A stretch of DNA of 64,000 bases, taken from positions 46,001-110,000 of the forward strand of contig BSBK01006354.1 of the NCBI GenBank assembly GCA_027943335.1, written 5' to 3'. Numbering within the stretch: position 1 is the stretch's first letter; each line of letters starts with the position of its first letter. The notes beneath the pieces were generated by a model. That model was given only the letters and a program-made list of their open reading frames with translations, made no database searches and had not been told where the DNA came from. Source of the DNA: Chamaecyparis obtusa. Its lineage: Eukaryota; Streptophyta; Pinopsida; Cupressales; Cupressaceae. The position numbers were made by a program, and so were the translations under genes. Shown here one piece after another: positions 11,302-23,100 of this stretch.

Positions 11302-11889
11302 AGGGGGTGTAGAGTACACAGCTAGAAATGTAGATTGTGGTTTAACCCTTACCAAAGTTGTCTAGTGATACCAACAACACAATACTCTTCTACACTCCTT
11401 CAATAGGATGTTATATCTCCCTTACAAGTCAATTTTGAGTCCTTCCAACATAAAAAAATGACCCCCTTCTGGTCTGCAAGTTTCAACTATTCAAAGGCTT
11501 TTAGGGACAATTTCCTTAACTGGGTCTCAAAATGGAATATTGGTTCAACCCAAGTCTCAGACTTCAACTGAGGGTTGTAACTTCACAAAATACTCCTAAG
11601 GATGGAACTTCAACAATCCTTTAGGCTCTACAAGACCCACAACACATAATGCAAGTTGTAGGCCTTGGTTCTACTAGGTCTCCAAGTAGTGTTTCTTCTC
11701 ACAAATTATGCAATGGTTATATGGGACCAAGCCAACTCAATGTAGTTTTGTGATCCTTATATAAGGTCCTTACAAACCCCAAAGTATCAAACACCAAATC
11801 TACTCTTGCACCCCCAAACTCTCACAAAGACTCTCTAGCCTAATTGATCAGGTAAAGCTAGGGCTTGATGGGTTTGTTCCAACATGGGC
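11302..11889. other. Pre-insertion sequence of the Tork element, no gene seen
   Basis: Low-complexity-free plant intergenic sequence with several CCTTAC/CAACTC-type short words. No open frame or domain was recognised. It continues after the transposon at 16828, so 11302-11894 and 16828 onward were contiguous before the insertion. Confidence 0.6.
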
Positions 11890-11894
11890 ACATA

Positions 11895-12269
11895 TGTTAG
11901 GATTAACAAGGCAGAAATAACAATTATGTGCAAATATAACTAATATCAGAAAAATAATAAACCACACAGAATAGAACACAAGACACAGATTTAACGTGGT
12001 TCACCCAATCCCTGGGCTACGTCCACCAACAGCGAGTCCAATATTATTATTATCCAGTGATTACAACCTGATTACAATCTGTAATCCCTTACAGCCCAAT
12101 TCTATCGCAAGTACTAAAATCATACATCATGAAAATCCCTAACCCTAAGCCATATTATACAATATTTTTCCGCTTTAGGGTTAGAATGAGTTATAAGTAG
12201 TCGGCCCAAATAACTGAAAAAGTAGTCGGCCTCAAAAAAAATTTCCTGATTAGTCACCACAAGCTAACA
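11895..12269 (-). repeat. 3' LTR of the Tork element (375 bp)
   Basis: It begins TGTTAGGATTAACA and ends AGCTAACA as written on the plus strand. It differs from the 5' LTR by CTG for CCG, TATCG for TGCCG, ACTG for ACCG and loss of one AC. All four substitutions have T or A here where the other LTR has C or G. Confidence 0.95.
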
Positions 12270-12281
12270 ATCTCCCACTTG
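12270..12281 (-). promoter_or_regulatory. Polypurine tract of the Tork element
   Basis: Read on the minus strand, AAGTGGGAGAT lies immediately before the 3' LTR. This is the usual plus-strand DNA primer of Tork/Tnt1 elements. Confidence 0.85.
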
Positions 12282-12390
12282 GTGACTGATCAGTATCCAC
12301 ATTATACTAAAAACCTCCCACTTGGAGACTGATGACATGAGGCTCCCACTGGATTGAACCACCTTGGACTCAGCTGTTCCTTTATTTTGT

Positions 12391-15300
12391 TCAGTCTAGA
12401 AGGCCAACTGAAGCTGAACATGAGTTCAACTTCTCCCTTGTTACTACCTTTGTAAACATATCTGCTGGATTATCATCAGTATGAATCTTTTCCAGCCTTA
12501 ACTGTCCATCATCCAAAATTGATCGAATGAAATGGTACCGCAACTGTATGTGTTTTGTCTTTGAGTGCAAAGCAGAATTCTTTGCAAGATGAATGGCACT
12601 TTGGCTATCTGTATGTAGAAAATTATCCTTTTTTGGATGTCCCAATTCTTCCATGAAGAATTGAAGCCATATCATCTCCTTGGTTTTCTCTGTAGCAGCA
12701 ACATACTCTGCCTCTGTAGTGGATAAAGCAACCACCTTTTGTAGTCGAGAAATCCAACTCACTGCTGTCCCACCAACAGTAAATATATAACCTGTAGTAC
12801 TCCGCCTGCTATCTATATCTCCTACCAAATCTGAGTCAACATAGCCTTGTACAGTAGTAGTAGAACCCCCAAAGAGTAAACACTTACTGGATGTGCCTCT
12901 CAAATATCTGAGAATCCATTTGACTGCATTCCAATGCTCAATACCAAGGTTACTCATATAACGGCTAACGACTCCCACTGCGTGTGCAATATCTGGCCTA
13001 GTACATACCATAGCATACATTAAGCTCCCTACAGTTGAAGCATAAGGTACCTTAGACATTTTAGTCTCTTCTTCTGGTGTCTTGGGACACATATCCTTAG
13101 TCAATTTCAAATGACCAGGCAAAGGTGTGCTGACAACTTTGGCATTTTCCATAGAGAAACGTTGCAACACCTTCTCAATATAATCAGCCTGAGATAGAGA
13201 CAATTTCCTATTTTTCCTATCTCTACAAATTTTCATACCAAGGATTTGTTTTGCTGCCCCCAAATCCTTCATAGCAAAAGATTTTGCTAATTGTTGTTTC
13301 AACCCCTTAATGTGATCCATGTTAGACCCAGCTACAAGCATATCATCAACATATAAATATAAAATAATGTAGCTGTCATCATCCAACCTCTTAAAATAAA
13401 CACAATGGTCAGAATGACACCGACTATATCTATGCCCATTCATAAAAGTGTCAAATTTAATATACCATTGCCGAGGTGCTTGCTTCAAGCCATATAAACT
13501 TTTCTGCAATCTGCACACCAAATTCTCCTTACCCTTGACCTCAAATCCTTGTGGCTGAACCATATATATTTCTTCATCCAAATCACCATGAAGAAAGGTT
13601 GTTTTAACATCAAGCTACTCTAAATGCAAATCTTCAGTAGCCACGATACTTAAAACAGTACGAATAGAAGTCATTTTAACAACTGGAGAAAATATCTCAT
13701 CAAAATCAATACCATGTTTCTGTGCAAATCCTTTTACGACTAATCTAGCTTTAAATCTTTTCGTACCTCCATCCTCTTCTTTGATCCTGTAAACCCATTT
13801 ATTCTGTAAAGCCCTTTTACCTGCAGGTAACTTACATAAATCCCATGTCTGATTTTTCAGCAAAGAGTCCATTTCATCTGTCATTGCAGACTCCCACTGA
13901 AGCTTTGTATCCACCTGCACAGCTTCATTATAACATTCAGGTTCACCAGCATCTATTAACAGAATAGAATACAAAGATGGAGAAAATCTTTCTGGAGGTC
14001 TACTTAGCCTTGTTGACCGTCTAACACTCACTGGGGTGTGTGGTATTTGTTGTTGCTGTTGTTGCGGAGCATAAGGAACTATTGGAACATGAACTTGTGG
14101 AGTATCATCCAGTACTACATAGTCATTTTCTTTCTTCTCATGTTGCAGCAACAGATCTTTGTACAATACTTTCTCATTGAATATGACATCCCGGCTTCTT
14201 ACAATTTTATGATTTTCAAAATCCCAAAGCCTATAACCAAATTCATCAATGCCATACCCAACAAATACACATTTCTTTGACTTAGCTTCCAGCTTGGTTC
14301 TATTTTCAGAATCTATAAGTGCAAAAGCTTCACAACCAAAGGTTTTGAGAAAAGAATAACTCACCTTCTTACCACTCCATGCTTCCTCTGGAATACCACA
14401 GTCCAAAGGAGTAGAGGGGCCTCTATTGATTAAATAAATAGCAGTGTTCACTACCTCTACCCACATAATTTTGGGCAGCCTAGCATGCAACCTCATACTC
14501 CTTGCACGCTCCATTATTGTCCTGTTCATGCGTTCAGCCACTCCATTTTCTTGTGGAGTCCTTGGTATAGTTTTCTGCCTACGAATACCATTAGAGGAAC
14601 AATATTCTTCAAATTCTGTGCTGCAATACTCACCACCATTATCAGATCTGAGACATTTTAACTTTTTACCAGTCTCATTCTCAACCAAGCATTTCCATTT
14701 CTTAAAAGTTTGAAATACATCAGATTTCTGTCTAAGGAAATAAATCCATACTTTTCTTGTTGCATCATCTATAAATGTAACATAATATAGAGAGCCACCA
14801 AGGGAAGATACCTGAGCTGGTCCCCATACATCTGTATGCACAAGCTCTAATCTCTCATTTTTCTTTTCCTTCCCACTCTTCACAAAACTAACTCTCTTTT
14901 GTTTTCCATAAACACAACTTTCACAAAAATCCATATTGACACATTTCAGACCAGGTAAAACTTTCTTTGAATGAAGTAATTTCATACCTTTTTCACTCAT
15001 GTGCCCGAGTCTGTTGTGCCACAGTGCTGTGTCAGAATCTACAGCAACAGTTTGATGTTCTTCCTGCTCAACTGCAGCCACTGTTCCTGAACATTCATTA
15101 TCTTCTGAAACAATTAAAGTAGAAGGAACAGTATGACCTGTACAAAGATATAAGGTGCCTACTTTCACACCTTTTTCTACTACTAAGGAACCTTTTGAAA
15201 CCTTCCAATTTTTATCATTAAAAGTAACTGTGCAACCCTCATCACCCAGTTGCCCTGCTGAAATTAAATTCCTACTCAGCCTTGGAACATGTCTTACCTC

Positions 15301-16356
15301 TTGTAGTAGCCAATGATTCCCATTTTGCAACTTAATCTTAATTTTTCCCTTTCCAACAATCTGACAAGGTTCATTATCTCCCAAATAAACTAGCCCAAAA
15401 TCCCCTTGGACATAATCAACAAAATAACTTCTATGGGGTGTAGCATGAAATGAAGCCCCAGAATCTAAAACCCATGAATCATCAATACTTTCTAAGGACA
15501 AGAGCAAAGCATCCTCCTCAGATTTGTTACTTACCACATTTGCCTCCTTGTTTCCATCATTTTTGTCTCCTTGATCTTTCTTCCGAGACCAACAATCTTT
15601 CTTCTTATGACCTGGTTTTCCACAGTACCAGCAATCATTTGGCCCTTTAGATTCAGACCTCTTTCCCTTTGATTTTCCTCTTGATTTCCCACGATTTCCA
15701 GAGTTGTTTCCTCTATCTCTTGTTCTGCCTCTGCTTTCTGTGTTCGATACACTACCCGATGTGGATGCCCTTGAGCTTTTCCTACGAATTTCCTCACTCA
15801 ATATAACACCAATAACATCATCATACTTTAGGGTATTAGAACCAGAAATAGAATTACTAACAGCCATTACCAAGCCATTCCAGCTTTCTGGCAAAGAACA
15901 CAAAATCAAGAGAGCCCTAACCTCTTCATCAAAAGTAATTTTAACTGAGGTTAATTGACTTGTAACTGTATTAAACTCATTCAAATGATCAGTAACTGAT
16001 CCACCTTCTACCATTTTCATATTAAATAAACGCTTCATAAGAAATACCTTGTTTGAAGCTGAAGGCTTTTCATACAACTTCGCTAGGGTTTCCATCATAT
16101 CTTTAGCTGTCTTTGCTTCAGTAATATTGAATGCCACCGATTGTGCCAGGCATAGATGAATACTCCCCAGTGCCTTCCTATCCAAAATATCCCAATCCTC
16201 CTGAGACATTGATTGCTCTTTCTTGGCTACTCCCTCTAATGGCCGCCATAGATCCTTCTGATAGAGATAATCCTCCATTTGCATCTTCCATAACTGGAAG
16301 TTCTGCCCATTAAACTTATCAACCTTCAGCCTACCCTCGTCTGCCATTTCTCCCAC
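12391..16356 (-). pseudogene. Tork gag-pol polyprotein with one premature stop
   Basis: A single frame of about 1,321 codons, opening MGEMADEGRLKVDKFNG, interrupted only by TAG at 13615-13617. Gag occupies roughly residues 1-240, the CCHC knuckle CWYCGKPGHKKKDC residues 242-255 (15592-15633) and the protease motif DSGAS about 298-302. GAG-preIN LWHNRLGH is near 445-452. Integrase has D509, D572 and E608, a D-D-35-E spacing. Reverse transcriptase spans the stop and keeps YVDD (near 13347); RNase H keeps ALSTTEAEY and TDSQSA. The stop falls at LHLE*LDVKT, where relatives have Gln, so CAG became TAG. The frame resumes without a shift and ends SASVGLLD. Without suppression the product lacks a working polymerase. 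Confidence 0.95.
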
Positions 16357-16431
16357 TTAACCGAGAGACTCTCCCACTAACTCGTGAGACCTGCTTCAGA
16401 GAATAGATGAAAGAAGGAACGAAATAACCTC

Positions 16432-16443
16432 GCTCTGATACCA
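16432..16443 (-). promoter_or_regulatory. Primer-binding site for initiator-Met tRNA
   Basis: On the minus strand TGGTATCAGAGC starts two bases after the 5' LTR end. It is the standard complement of the 3' end of plant tRNA-iMet used by Copia elements. Confidence 0.95.
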
Positions 16444-16445
16444 CT

Positions 16446-16822
16446 TGTTAGGATTAACAAGGCAGAAATAACAATTATGTGCAAATATAACTAATATCAG
16501 AAAAATAATAAACCACACAGAATAGAACACAAGACACACAGATTTAACGTGGTTCACCCAATCCCTGGGCTACGTCCACCAACAGCGAGTCCAATATTAT
16601 TATTATCCAGTGATTACAACCTGATTACAATCCGTAATCCCTTACAGCCCAATTCTGCCGCAAGTACTAAAATCATACATCATGAAAATCCCTAACCCTA
16701 AGCCATATTATACAATATTTTTCCGCTTTAGGGTTAGAATGAGTTATAAGTAGTCGGCCCAAATAACCGAAAAAGTAGTCGGCCTCAAAAAAAATTTCCT
16801 GATTAGTCACCACAAGCTAACA
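16446..16822 (-). repeat. 5' LTR of the Tork element (377 bp)
   Basis: Partner of the LTR at 11895, with the same termini. Being upstream in sense, it should carry the element's promoter. No single strong TATA box stands out on the minus strand beyond AT-rich TATTAT and ATATT words. Confidence 0.95.
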
Positions 16823-16827
16823 ACATA

Positions 16828-17380
16828 GACTTGGTACAGACACTTGGTTACCTCCACATGCCCCAAATTATTAGAAACATTCAATAACCTAGACCCATAA
16901 CTCTCCTTGAGTGATGATGCATGCAATTTTGTCCTTCACTGGCTAAATACATCTCTAATATTTAGCCCAGGGCATCACAGTAGAATTAACAAAAGAACTC
17001 CCACACACTTGAGCCTTTGGAATCCTAAAATACATTGTTCTAGCTTTCATTTCACCAAGAGTCATTGAATTCTACTGGTGAAAATACAATTTAGGGTGAC
17101 ATCTTGATTACAAACCCAAATTCTAAGGGTTTTAGACCTACAGGAAAACAAATGCTTATAACTTGCACAAACAATCTCCAAATTAAGTCAAACCAACTAC
17201 ATTAGAGACTAGATTCACCACACAACATGACCATAGAAATTGATCAGGTTATTTAATCCATACAAATCTATACACTACAAGTTTTCTTAGAAAAATATGT
17301 TTATTCTTCAATTTTTTTGCTTCCAAAAAGAAAAAAAAGTCCCACCATCAGAACTTCCTTCATCCTAAATAAATCTTCTC
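16828..17380. other. Continuation of the Tork target sequence, no gene seen
   Basis: Resumes the sequence interrupted at 11889. AT-rich, with no recognised domain. Confidence 0.5.
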
Positions 17381-17718
17381 AACTGATCCAACCAGTTCAT
17401 GGATGGTTGTGACCATTGTAAATAGAAATGCAACTTCTCGGGAAACTTTTCAAAACTTTCTCAAGCAACATTTTGACAGCATTGACAATATTTTGCCAAT
17501 TTTACTATTATTGCATCCAAACAAGTGGGAAACAACCCAAAAGTTTATCAACTGATCCAACCAGTTCATGGATGGTTGTGACCATTGGAAATAGAAATGC
17601 AACTTCTCAAGCAACTTTTGAAAAGTTTCTCGAGCAACATTTTGACAACATTGACAACATTTTGCCAATTTTACTATTATTGCATCCAAACAAGTGGGAA
17701 ATGACCCAAAAAATCTAG
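17381..17718. repeat. Two-copy 169-bp tandem duplication
   Basis: AACTGATCCAACCAGTTCAT starts both copies, at 17381 and 17550, and both end near ACAAGTGGGAAA. They differ at a few positions, such as CTCGGGAAAC versus CTCAAGCAAC. Short open frames on both strands inside are by-products of the duplication. Confidence 0.9.
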
Positions 17719-18001
17719 GAATGATAGAAAATGTTGAATAAGCCATGAAAAGTCCCTTGCAACCTACAAAAGACTAAAAACATAGAAAACTCCTAAATGA
17801 AACTAATCCAAGTCATAGTAAACTAAGGAGTTTTCTGATTGATAAATACATCATGAAGATCCTTGTCCACACAAGATTGACCAAACACACACTGGGATAG
17901 GGCAAGGTCTTATATCACTTATTACAATTTAAAACCAAAACATCAAAATTGAAACATTTGACTTGGGTTCCCTACACCATGCTACCCAATACTAAAAGAA
18001 C

Positions 18002-18475
18002 TCAAATCCCTTTGAGTTGGATTTCAGAAAATGTGAACCCTGCTTTCTCAATGGCCTCCTTTGTCATCCATATAGCATCCTCCATTGGTTTGATATTCCA
18101 TTGAACTAGGTATTTATAATAAGTCTTCCTTCTAGTTTGTTTGAGCACCCATTGTTCCAAGATGCATTCAATCTCCAAACTAGGTGACTTAGGAAGATCC
18201 TTCAACAACTCCTCTGGCTAAGAGCTTGACTTACCTGCAACAAAAGCATCATCTACAATACCTTTATAAGCGTAGAGGTCAGCAAAATTAAAAATAGGAG
18301 ATAAATGAATGCAAGTAGGAAAATCAATTTGGTATGCATTTGAACCACACTTCTTAAGGATCTTGTAAGGCCCAATTTTCTTCACCATCAACTTAGTATA
18401 CTTCTCCTTGGGCATATGTTCTTTCTTCAAGTGGACCATGACTAAATCACCAACCTAGAAATGTAACTCCTTTCT
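18002..18475 (-). pseudogene. Ty3/Gypsy chromovirus integrase C-terminus and chromodomain
   Basis: Two adjoining open blocks. The block 18218-18439 encodes GDLVMVHLKKEHMPKEKY, then KKIGPYKILKKCGSNAYQI and SPIFNFADLY, the GPY/F module that ends Gypsy integrases. The block 18002-18208 encodes a chromodomain-like segment with YYKYLVQWNIKPMEDAIW, which fits the Y..YLVKW......TWE pattern that in chromoviruses steers integration to heterochromatin. A stop lies between the blocks (after KSSS). Integrase core, RNase H and reverse transcriptase are absent: the text stops at a GT microsatellite at 18486. Confidence 0.8.
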
Positions 18476-18483
18476 CCTCTTAT

Positions 18484-18485
<2 letters not shown>

Positions 18486-18560
<75 letters not shown>
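18486..18560. repeat. (GT)26 then (AG)11 compound microsatellite
   Basis: GT tract 18486-18538 followed directly by AG repeats 18539-18560. It lies exactly between integrase C-terminal coding sequence and protease-type coding sequence on the minus strand. Confidence 0.95.
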
Positions 18561-18561
<1 letters not shown>

Positions 18562-19130
18562 TGACATGATTAATAGATATAGTGAAATGACATGATGAAG
18601 TGATAATACCTGAGGTTTGTTTAGAAACATTATCAAATTAATAGATATTAATAGAATAAGGTTTAATTGATGAAATATCCACCTTAATTTTATACAAAAA
18701 ATCAATACTACACATGTTAAGACTATATCCATTATCAACTAAAGTTCTTTGAATAAGATTACCATTCATAAGAAAAGAAACCATAAGAGAATCATGTTGA
18801 TCTTGAATTTTTTTAGGAGGTAACTCATCTTAAGAAAATATAATTTGGGCTTTGTTATTGGTTGCATTCATGTATTTTGAAGTTATATTAGCTTGTACAA
18901 GAGATGCAGCAGTTATGTTTCTCAAGGCTTTTTGAAATTATTTGTGATATGTAGCTGAAGTTTGAAGATGCTGCCAAAGATATGTCTTGGCAAGAGTAGC
19001 ATAGAGTTATTCTACTAAATCATACTCCTTTCCAATATATTGAGGAAGATGGGGCATATGACGAAGCACTAGTTGAGAAGTAGGAAGAGATGGAGGAACA
19101 ACCGAACTTATAGTTTATCTTTTGTTTCTT
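18561..19130 (-). pseudogene. Gypsy gag/protease fragment
   Basis: Read on the minus strand, 18600-18830 gives GNLIQRTLVDNGYSLNMC followed by a DFLYKI... segment. The LVDNG.SLN.C pattern is the retropepsin active-site region of plant Gypsy elements, with Asn-Gly following the catalytic Asp. Upstream in sense, 18840-19100 reads LAKTYLWQHLQTS and FQKALRNITA, typical of the linker before protease. Several stops are present. The order protease, microsatellite, integrase end implies either an internal deletion of one element or two relics brought together. Confidence 0.6.
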
Positions 19131-19229
19131 GTATTATAAGTGTGACAAATAAATGTGGAAACCCTTACATACTAAAATGCGACTAAAATGAGCATCTAGT
19201 TATAGATGCTTATTTTGTAGGATGGTACA

Positions 19230-19230
<1 letters not shown>

Positions 19231-19267
<37 letters not shown>
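19231..19267. repeat. (TG)18 microsatellite
   Basis: An uninterrupted TG tract of 37 bp in intergenic sequence. Confidence 0.95.
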
Positions 19268-19272
<5 letters not shown>

Positions 19273-20103
19273 GGGAAATGGTTATCAAGGGTAGATTCCC
19301 ACTTCCCATATACATTGGAATACAAAGCCCGCCCTTAGGCCAAATCTGATTAGCACAACCCAAAAGCATGAACAGGTGCTAATGTATGATCTAGAAAAAG
19401 GGGTGATTTTGGGGTATTCCTTGTAACAAAAATTTGTGTATACAAAATGTAAATAGCTTAAATTTAATTAGAAATGCATTTATTTTGCAAAATTCAATGA
19501 GAATATGCATTCAATGAGTTAATTAATGAGAACAAAAAAGAAACAAGTTGAGTTTAGATATATATAAACACAAAGTGGGTACAAAATCGCATTCTTGTGT
19601 GGAATGCTGGTGGCTGGAACAAAAATAGTAAATGGTTTCTATAAAACTAAAAGTAAATACATCATTACAATTACATCTTCATCTTCCCATATCTACTAAC
19701 AAATAAGGGAGAGGAACTAGGGGGTCTAGTCCTAGAAGTAGAATGTTGTGCTGGATGTGATTGTGGCTCCATTTGTATTCACCTCCAATACTTTTCAATC
19801 ATGTGGCAAGGGCTTGGAAGCCTCTTTTTCTCCTCTACTCACAAACCAAATTGCTGCAAACAAAAGACAATGATCAAAAATACCATTTTTTGCATATTAA
19901 CACAAGAGGACAAGTGCAGGAGAGTTTTTAAAAAAAGATCGTTGAGTTTTTCTGAAAAACTCTGCGATTTTTTTCTATGAGTTTTTCTCTAGAAAAATTG
20001 CCCAACTGAAAAACTCTGCAAAAATTTGGGACTCAGCGATTAGTCCAACTATGCACCCAAGATTAGATGCCTCAAGCATACAAACAGGAGATTGTCAAAG
20101 GTA
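19268..20103. other. Intergenic, with a 9-bp-stem hairpin
   Basis: No gene recognised. GAGTTTTTC T GAAAAACTC at 19944-19962 is a perfect inverted repeat with a one-base loop, followed by two more GAGTTTTTC/GAAAAACTC words up to about 20020. Such GAGTTTTT-CTCG words are common in conifer dispersed repeats; a related patch lies at 63465-63530. Confidence 0.5.
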
Positions 20104-20150
20104 CCACTCTAATACCATGTTGAATTTATGGTGTTCTAATACCATGTAGG
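20104..20150 (-). promoter_or_regulatory. Two Copia-type primer-binding sites near LTR-like termini
   Basis: On the minus strand TGGTATTAGAGT (about 20107-20118) and TGGTATTAGAAC (20133-20144) each lie immediately after a CA dinucleotide (...AACA and ...TACA). TGGTATTAGAG is a frequent variant of the tRNA-iMet primer site. They suggest the ends of two nested or duplicated LTRs extending to higher coordinates, whose other ends I could not find. Confidence 0.45.
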
Positions 20151-23100
20151 AGAGGATGAAATAGCCAAAGAATCCAAGAATTATCTACAAGAAAAACACC
20201 TTTCACACAAAAGAGATCAAGAAAATATAATATGCTCTATAACATCCATTTAATTCTATATTAATTATATAATAATGAATTGGGATATAATTACAATGAA
20301 TGAATGACTTGATTTATAGAAATCAAAGGATGCCCTAATCATGAATTTAGAAGACCTAAAGTAAAGAAAACTAGGAGCTAAAATAAGCTCAACTACAACT
20401 AAACTTAAGCTAGAAAAGAAAACTCTAGTTTAAATAAAGTGCCTAAGTTTAGCTTAAATGAAAAAGAAATTAAAGGATCTAATTAATAAATAATTAGATA
20501 AAATATTATAATTTATCTAATATAAAGATAGATTTTAAGGTTGACAAACCAAGGATATTGAGGATGAAAGGTAGTATTCCAATGGGTCTCTAAAGGAAAT
20601 CTCATCTAGAGGTCGTTTTGGTCCTTAATGCTTTCAATTTGTATTGTTTTCTCTAGCAAGTGTTAAATATTTTATAGAGGATTTGAGTGTATAGTTTAGA
20701 GATTTGTTTCCAAATTTATTTTTTTGTTCATAACAGCATATATTGTTGTTCTTGGCTATTGTTGGACTATTATTTTATTTATTTATCTATTGTGAAAATG
20801 TGTGAGAACTAGGAGAAGTTTCAATTCAAGTTGTAGTTTTTTCTTAGTTATTATTGAATATTTTGGATAGAAAAATGGATGTAAATTCATGTTAAATAAC
20901 AATCTACATCAATTGCACAAAGGTGGGTTTCCATTTTTATGTTTTTGGAGGTCATTTTTGTATTGTTCTATTTCTTTATTTTATAAATTTTTGTAGATCT
21001 AAATTGGAGTGAAACTAATTCTTAATTCTGATCCATTCATCTCAAAAGGGAAATTACATTTCATTCATATTTTATTATTTGAATTAAAAAAATTATGTTT
21101 TACTATTTTACTAACTATTTTCCCACAACATAGAGCTTGACATACAAACAAAAAAATTTCATGATTTCCTTGATATGGATCATTAATCTGAATATTGAGT
21201 GCAAAAATACATGTCAAATGCTTATTGAATTTAATTTGTTAGTGATTTATTAACTAGTAATAACTATACTCTCATATCACATTTTTCTTTGCATATATAT
21301 CCAAATTAACTTATACATAGTGTAGTGAATCAATAAGGTTACAATTAGGGGACCCCATCCCCATTTAAACATTCAACAATACAACCCCAGTAGGGTTTGA
21401 ACCTTGATGGAAAGAATAACAACACCACAACTTAACCATCACACTAAGCCACTATTGAAAAAATGAAAACATCACATCATACCAATACAAATTGTTGTTG
21501 TTTTTCCTATTATCTCAAATAGGAGTTTTTTTTTTTTCAACACATATATGTTGATTATAAATTTGAAAAAATTAACTATATTGAAATAAAAATAAAAATT
21601 TAAAAAATTTAAGAATAAGTGCTACTTATCTATGAAATTTCATATTTGTATGACTTCATTTAGCTCCCAAAAATATGATGTGACATTGCAAATTTATTCC
21701 AGTAAAATTGATGCACATGGCTTGGAGGGAAAAGGTACAACATAAATTGTTTACAAAAAACCATATACATGATGAAAATATTATTTAAAAGAACTTAATT
21801 TTTTTCTAGGCCTAAAGATTGAGACATGATATTGCACATAAATTTGTAAATTAATCCTAGGAGTGGGATAAATTATTGTGCTTCATTCATGTAAAATAAT
21901 TGACAAGTGGTCTAGTATACCATCCAAGGAATCTCAAGATTCTCCCCAGTGTATTGTTGCATTACACGATGACCCAAATACTACAATTTATTACAATAAT
22001 TAAATATTATGTTATATCATATGATTTGTAAATTGTACATCTAGTCCTAACATGGTCATGAACTAAAAACTTAATATAACTCCATACAATTATGGGACTA
22101 GATCTAATAAATTTGAGTGCCTTGAAACTCAAACACTCCTCATCATATGACCATGAGGAAAACTTGAGATGGACTGAAACTTAAAAATCAAAAAATAATA
22201 TAGTTAAAAGATATTTATATTCTCACTTGATGGAAAATTTACTACACTTGCAATGCTATAAAATTTTAATGTTTATTTTTTCACCCATATATTATTATCA
22301 ACACTTGGAGTTATCAATTACTTCATCCCTTGTACCCTCTCATAAACACGTGCTTATGCATTGTATCTATTAAGTAGTGAATTTTGTAAGAACGTTCCAG
22401 GGCTACACTCTAATTTACAACTATTTCTTCCCTATGAGACCTTCTTTATGGTTATGAGACCTTTTTAGGATCTTTAGTCACTCTATACATCCCTTTGGGT
22501 TCTCTTTGGAATCCTACAACCCAAAATCTAATTTACATTATTTTAATAGTCTATAAAGCCAAATAAGGTTACTAAACACCTTTCCATGTGCTCAAAATAA
22601 CACCTCACACCATGCCTCGACCACTCTACCTTTAGAATCCACCCCCTTGTGATGTGTCCAGACACTACAAAGATATACCCGCTTGTTGCACTCAAAACAC
22701 TTCAAATATGACCACCACCACTTAGCAACTCAAGACATCAAAAACACAAAAATGATGTAAAAAAATGCAACCCAAAGGTCATTGCGCCACAAAATTATAA
22801 AAATCAATAAACAATTATGGCAATTAGTTGGATTTCTTAAAGCTAGGAGAAATAATTGTGACATTTTTTTGCTAGTCATGTCAAACAAACTTTATTAAGG
22901 GTAATAGTACTAGAAAATGAAAAACAGCAATAAATAAATCTGAAATAAAACACAAAACATAACAAAAGGTGAACATGCTTTGTACACTAAAACCAAACAA
23001 ATTTAATTGACAGATTCAAAATATACCGCAACAATATCATTCTATTTGCATTATAATATATGCTAAGTGATCTAAATCTCAAATAAAGATAAAATTTTAT

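Larger units (their letters stand above)
11890..16827 (-). mobile_element. Nearly intact Ty1/Copia (Tork/Tnt1-type) LTR retrotransposon
   Basis: A complete element of about 4.9 kb in minus orientation. It has two LTRs (11895-12269 and 16446-16822), both TG...CA with TGTTAGG...AGCTAACA ends, a perfect 5-bp target duplication ACATA (11890-11894 and 16823-16827), a primer-binding site, a polypurine tract and one gag-pol reading frame. Gene order is gag, protease, integrase, reverse transcriptase, RNase H, which defines Copia; the polymerase text is closest to the Tork/Tnt1 group. The LTRs differ by four transitions and one 2-bp indel over about 375 bp, so the insertion is young. A single nonsense codon in the reverse transcriptase disables it. 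Confidence 0.95.

Noticed and set aside
7801..11312. Many plus-strand Gly/Arg/Glu-rich open frames in the satellite
   Set aside because: Same cause: GGGAGA/GGGAGT read as Gly-Glu, Arg-Glu or Gly-Val repeats.
11118..11355. Open frames across the GT/GA microsatellite
   Set aside because: Cys-Val, Thr-His and Arg-Glu dipeptide repeats from the microsatellite only.
13615..13617. Programmed readthrough stop in the Tork polymerase
   Set aside because: It sits inside the reverse-transcriptase core where relatives have Gln, not at a gag-pol border; a simple CAG-to-TAG mutation explains it.
14038..16313. Several plus-strand open frames inside the Tork element
   Set aside because: Antisense shadows of gag-pol.
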